DNA of 64,000 nucleotides from Agapetus fuscipes (taxonomy: Eukaryota; Arthropoda; Insecta; Trichoptera; Glossosomatidae): NCBI GenBank assembly GCA_951799405.1, contig OX637333.1, forward strand, positions 10,167,960 through 10,231,959, written 5' to 3'. This document shows, in pieces, positions 48,401 through 54,400 of this stretch. Each line of letters begins with the position of its first letter. Positions within the stretch are counted from its first letter, which is position 1. A program made the translations under genes and the position numbers. The notes below the pieces were generated by a model. That model ran no database searches and was not told the origin of the DNA. It saw nothing but the letters and a program-made list of their open reading frames with translations.

Positions 48401-51400
48401 CTGCGTCTTGGAATGCCTCTTGCAGAAACTCGTTCTCCATGTTTGATTTGGTGTGACTCCTGAAGGAGGCCCTCAAGGACTTCCTGGCTGGTGGGAATGG
48501 CGTAGACTGGTATTTCACGTCATCAATGAAATTGAATATATCTGGAGTGGACTCTGGAGTGCCTTTGATATTTTGTTTGATAGTGTTGGCTTTAGATCTC
48601 TTGAGGCTTGCTGCGCGCCTGGAATATTATCAGTTGCAGAAACATAAGAATATGAGACATTGTCAAGGTAAAAACGGAGACGCAAGCAAAGAATTTCAGC
48701 TTCTTGCAGAGATAGAAACAAAATAATCTTAGCTTCTTTTAGAAATGGAAACAAAAGAAATTCAGCTTCTTGTAGTGGTTGAAACATAAGAATCTCACAT
48801 TCTTGCGGTCATAGAAATAAAAGAATCTTAGCTTCTTGCGGAGATAGAAACAAAAAAAATCTTAGCTTCTTGTAGAGGTAGAAACAAAAGAATCTCAACT
48901 CCTTGTACTGGTAGAAACCAAAAAATCTCAGATCCTTGTAGAGATAGAAACAAAAGAATCTCAGCTTATTGCGGAGGCAGAAACAAGAGAATCTCAACTC
49001 CTTGTACTGGTAGAAACAAAAGAATCTCAGCTGGCAGGTCCTTCAGCATCCTGGAGTCCTTATCCTGTGAAACTCTTCTTGTGTGAAATCAAGGCAGAGT
49101 TAGTTACCGTGGCTTTTGCGGTGTGTCCTCCACAATGCTGGTGTCACTAACATCCCCCTGGAGGGGAGTACAGAGCACTGACTGTGTGGCCATCATCTCT
49201 GCACTTCCCAGGATCTCTTCATCTTCCTCCTCACCCAGTGCCAGTGAAGCCGGCAGCCCCATCTCTCCACCGTGTGGAGTACCCTTAGAAATCTTCTCTG
49301 ATACTTTGTTTTCTAATGATTTCAAAGTTTTGCTTTGGCTCCTTAGAGATCTGTCGCTCTTGGGAGTTTGTGTGTGTATTGGAGATCCTGAAATTAATCA
49401 TCTTTTTAAGCTACAAAGCATCATTATACAGGAAAAAATACCAAATGCATTCTATCATTTAAAAAATCTACGTTTAATACACCCACAAGCAGACACCTAT
49501 AAGTTCGCACTTACATATGCCACATGTGAACTTACAATATAAAACCCACATTCAAATGAACATAAGCCCTGCAACTCTTGCTGACCTCTTTGAACCACGA
49601 GTAACATTTGCAAAGTGAACCATTCTTACAGTATGGGTGGTCAGCCACATACCAACAAGTCAGTGGTTTCCAAAATGTGATTATTGACTAATCTGCATCG
49701 CATTAAGATTTTCAACTTGGAAATGTACGAGTAAGATTTTTAGTATTAAAAATGCCCATTTGCAAATAGTACAATGGATGATTTCTTTGGCGAGTTCTGT
49801 TTCTGTGTGAATCATATCTTAACAGCTCTCAGCATTATTCATATTAAATGTACGCCCACAAACAAACAATTCTTAGTTGAAGTTTTAAAATATTCAGCTG
49901 GCTTATTTAAGAAAGAACCTCTGTATATACCTTCCATTTGTAGATCTTCCTGCAGAGCTCCAGGCTTCCTGCGTTTAGGAGTCGACAAGTCTTCCCGAAC
50001 ATCTTCACCTTCCTTCCGTTTCCTCTTCGACTGGGATTGACTAGACAACTCCACATCATTGAGATCCGGTATTTCTAAGCTGAAGTGCAATTCTGACATT
50101 TGAGAACCAACATTTTGACTTGACTTTTGCGCTTGCACCGAGGAACATTCCTCAACAAGCATTGGTACAACTTCAACCTCTTGTTTGTCATCATTCTGTA
50201 CATCATTTTTTACATTTTTACTGCATTTATTACTATAAACTACAACTCTTTTTCTAATATTTACATTCACAGGTGCAAGACATCCCACTTTATAAAACAC
50301 TACATTTCTGTGTTTTAGTTCCTTTTTACTTTGCAGTAACTTTCCTTTGGATAAGAAAGGGAATAGTTTATTGTTGTTCTGCCTGCTCCCTTTAGCCATC
50401 ACCTTATCTAGGATTTTCATATCCTCAGGTGAAGCCACAGAAACATCTGTTAGCGATGTATCTTTATTAATATTATCCAAGAAATCTTCTTTACTGAAGT
50501 CTTGCAAAATATGCAGCACATGATCGTTTAATACTTTTGATTTTGACACGGAATCCACTATTTTTTCTCCTATAGGATCGATGCTTTTAGTTTTTTTATT
50601 ACTAGCATCTGTAAGCTGGCTATCCAAATTCTCAATAAGCATGTTAAGTTTGGATATTTTCCCCGAGTTGTCCAGCTTTGAGGGGAAGAACTCTGTCTCC
50701 GTCTGGTTGACTACTGACAGATTGGATCCGTTGGTAGAATCTGATTCAATCATTTCTGTAAGGGACTTCATCTTGACTTGGTGCAAAGCCTGAGTGTCTT
50801 TATCCATTTTTCTTTTGACTACATTCATTTCAGGATTCAATACATTTGATTTGACCTCATCTGCACAAGTCAATTCAGGATAAATATATTCTGAACTTAT
50901 AAGTTCAATCTCGTCAAAGTTTATTTCACAACTCCTGAGCAGTTTCTTTTCATCACTTTTAGGAATATCGCTTTTAGTCAAAGCATTTCTTTTAAATATA
51001 CTATCAATTTGCTTTTGCTGTTTTATCTTTTCTTTAGACTGCGATAAACTATCTCTTCTTTTTGATTTGCTCTCTGCACCAACTTGACCAAAATGACTTG
51101 TTTCCCCTGGATCGTTTAGTTTTACAGGCATTGAAACTTGTTCCAAACGAATACAAGCTTCTTTACACACACTAGCTTTTAACGGTTTTGCAGAATTTAT
51201 CTCATTCTGAGATCCCGTCTTAAGTTTTCTTGTATTCCTATTTGATGATACAGAAAGCTTGGTGTTCGCCATTGTCTTCTTCACAGCTTTCTTAGCTTGT
51301 ATCCCGTCTTTAGGGAGACTTTCCCCTTCCGTCTTGTTGTACTCTTCAATCTGGGAATCATCAGTCAGTGGCATAAACTGATTGTTGGTGTTTTTGATCC

Positions 51401-54400
51401 AGTCCTCCACTTTCTCGGTGTTCTTGATCTGCTTCACTGCAGGAAGTGGGGTGATTTCTTCTCCAGGAAACACTATCTGAGGAGACAGCTCCAATTGGCT
51501 GGCAGAAACCAGCTCTGGAGATGAAATGCGCTTCTTTGTGTACTTCCTCTTATACTTTTGATCGTTGAACTTCCAATCCAGCACATCTACCTTAGACGAT
51601 TTCTTATCGGATGTGCCAGCTGAAATGAATCAATAAAAATATCAATTTAAAAGCATTAACTTTGTAAAAGATAAAAATAATTTTTAATTAAACTTTTTGA
51701 TCTTCCCCTGTGACCCAATGGCCCAAAAAATTTCAACATTTGCTAGACATGAAAAGTAAGCAAGTAAAGAAAGGAAGGCCGTTTTTCTTCTTTTTCTTGT
51801 GCCTCTTTAGTGAAGGTTGGCAATCATCATTTTGAATCTTGTGCTTCTGCCAAATCACTGTCTCAGGTTCTTCAACCAAGATATTCTTCTTCCACTTGGA
51901 GCTCGTCGACCTTCAATTATTACCTGTAGGCATGATAAGATGTAGGAGTGAACATTTCTCATTATGTAGCTGAAATAAAACATTTTTTTACTTTTGACAG
52001 ACATCAGGAGTTTGGCTCTGGCATTCACACAGGAAAGAACCTCAGCATTTGTGACTCGATCCATCCACGAAATATCTTGACATTTAACGGCAGACCTCTA
52101 AATTTTCTGAAATCTGGAGAGTCACCAACATAGGATTCTTTACAAAAAACATACCGTTTAGTGTTTCCAGAGCAGTTTCCATGAGTGCCAGTCCCTTTGT
52201 GATGTCCTGGACCTCCTTGAGGACCTCTGCCTTTCTCTCCAGGTTGTTCCTGTGCCTCCTGCAGAGAGGACAGGCTGTGCTGGGTTTTGGTTGGCATTTC
52301 TTGCATGCTACATGCCCGCAGCTATTCTGTACTTCCTCCGGAACCACACTGCAGCTAAATAAGAGAGTAACTATTTCATTGATTGTTGGAGCATCAACTT
52401 TGTAATCTTCCGTATTATAAAATTTAAGAACAATAAAACTGTGGTATTTCTTAAGGATGGAATGTTGGTTGGCAGCAATAGCTGCGGGTTTCTCCCTATT
52501 GCTTTTACTTGTACTCGCAATTTAGCTACTACAGCGGGTGCATGTTACTTGCGAGGTAACATACTAACTGTAGATTAGTTCCACGAGAATAAAACATTGA
52601 GTAAACTGCTCTCGAATGTGTAATTTGAAAAAATGAAGAAAACCAAACACTCTCTATTTGGCATGGACAATAATGTTGTGAAGTAACACAGCCAGGTTGC
52701 TAGGACGAAGGTAACTAATATTTTGATATAGATTGGTAGACATCCTAGTTACATGTGACATCTTCCTGCCCAGAAAACAATAAATTTGGAACATATTATG
52801 TAATTAATTAATGTAAATAATGCAGCCACATTTCTTTTATGTTTATTTTTGTCAACTCCATTCTAACTGAAGATGGAAAGGAATCTCTGAAAATGTTTTT
52901 TCGTAAATACTCATTAAGATCAGTGGAAAAAACAAAGTTTTTTTTTATTAATAGTTCTTAACTTAGCTCTTAATAATAGCTCTTGGACCGGTCCGTAGTC
53001 CGTAGTGGCAACACTTCGGACTCGTAAATGGAAGGTTGTGGATTTGGATCCCGGCGGAGCACAAAAATATACCATTTATTTTTCGAATGTGCTCTTCGCT
53101 GAGTTGAAAAATTCATAAACCTTTACCAAAGACCGGTCACGTAAGGGTCCATCCAACCTTACAACAACTGGGTCTTTCTTGAGAATTGGCGCTTTCTACA
53201 GCGACGACCAAGCTCGCAGAGGGCTCTTGAGGTGTGATACACACAAAAACAGCGCTCACCAAATAAATCATCCTAATATTATTATTATAATTTTTTTTTT
53301 AATCAAATAGGTATTTATAAAATAAGTTAGAAGCTTATAACTTATATAGCAGCTAAGTTGTCTACAAGGTTAGGTTAGGTTTTATCCCTTTGCTCAGGCT
53401 CTGAATACTGCAGCAGGCAACAAACTGATTGTGGGACAACCTATTTATTTTCACAGGTAAGATTTAATGTGAAGGCTCCTGGCTCAGTAATCTTGTGGGT
53501 ACTATGATTTTGGGTTTAAAATAAACATTGAAATAGGTAGGCATTTCTAACACTGTTGGTGAGAATCGAACCCTAGTGTTTTGGCTTTGAACACAAGCAT
53601 TCTACCCATGAATTCAGCACAAAATTTGAAAGTACATTTTTTCTCAGTGGATTACCTAACAGTCGCGATGTAACTAGCATTCTTCGCAACCAATAACAAA
53701 ATATTAGTTTGCCTTTTCCCTAGTAACTTAGTTGTGTGACGTCAAAACTTAGTCTATGCCAATTTAAATGCGGACCTCCTTCGCATCTAACCCGATATTA
53801 TATCAGTTAGCTTTCTCCCTAGCAACTTGGCGGGGACTTCACAATTTTTGTACACACCATTTGTGATGGGGCATCCACACGCGTGCGGCAAGCGCCTTGC
53901 GGCAAGGGCTTGCAAGCGCTTGGAAAACCAAACAGGGTCATCCACACGCTTGTGCGTGCGTCTGCATGTGTTCGAATAAGCAAGCATGGCGGACGTCCAG
54001 CTTTTAGCTATAACATTTAATATAATAATATTATTATTTAAAAAAAAAACAAAACAAAAAGAGAGAAACTTAAAAGAAACGAATAATTCGGCAAAGACGA
54101 TGGTGGATAATCAAAATTCATAGAAACCGTACCGTACCAGAATGCGCGCGCACAAGTATGTGTGTGCCTGGCATCAGTGGCGTGCCTACGGTTTCTGCCA
54201 TGCGCATGCTGGATAATTAAAGTTGCACTAAATCACACATAATCAATATTACCCCTTTGTTTCTTTTCTCGGTGTTTCTTAATCTCTTCAGACTTAGATT
54301 TTGGATTTAATCAATAAATCTTGTCATACTTAAGATCCTTACGAGGTACAACTATATTTTCACAGGAATTCATTGTATACCAAAAAAAAAGCAGATTCTC

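Noticed and set aside
48809..48997. Small Phe/Tyr/Lys-rich protein
   Set aside because: It is the 33-bp minisatellite translated; no start context or splice support.
49839..51584. Single-exon gene for a Lys/Ser-rich protein
   Set aside because: Phased splice sites at both ends and the flanking RING and BRCT exons make it the central exon of BRCA1.
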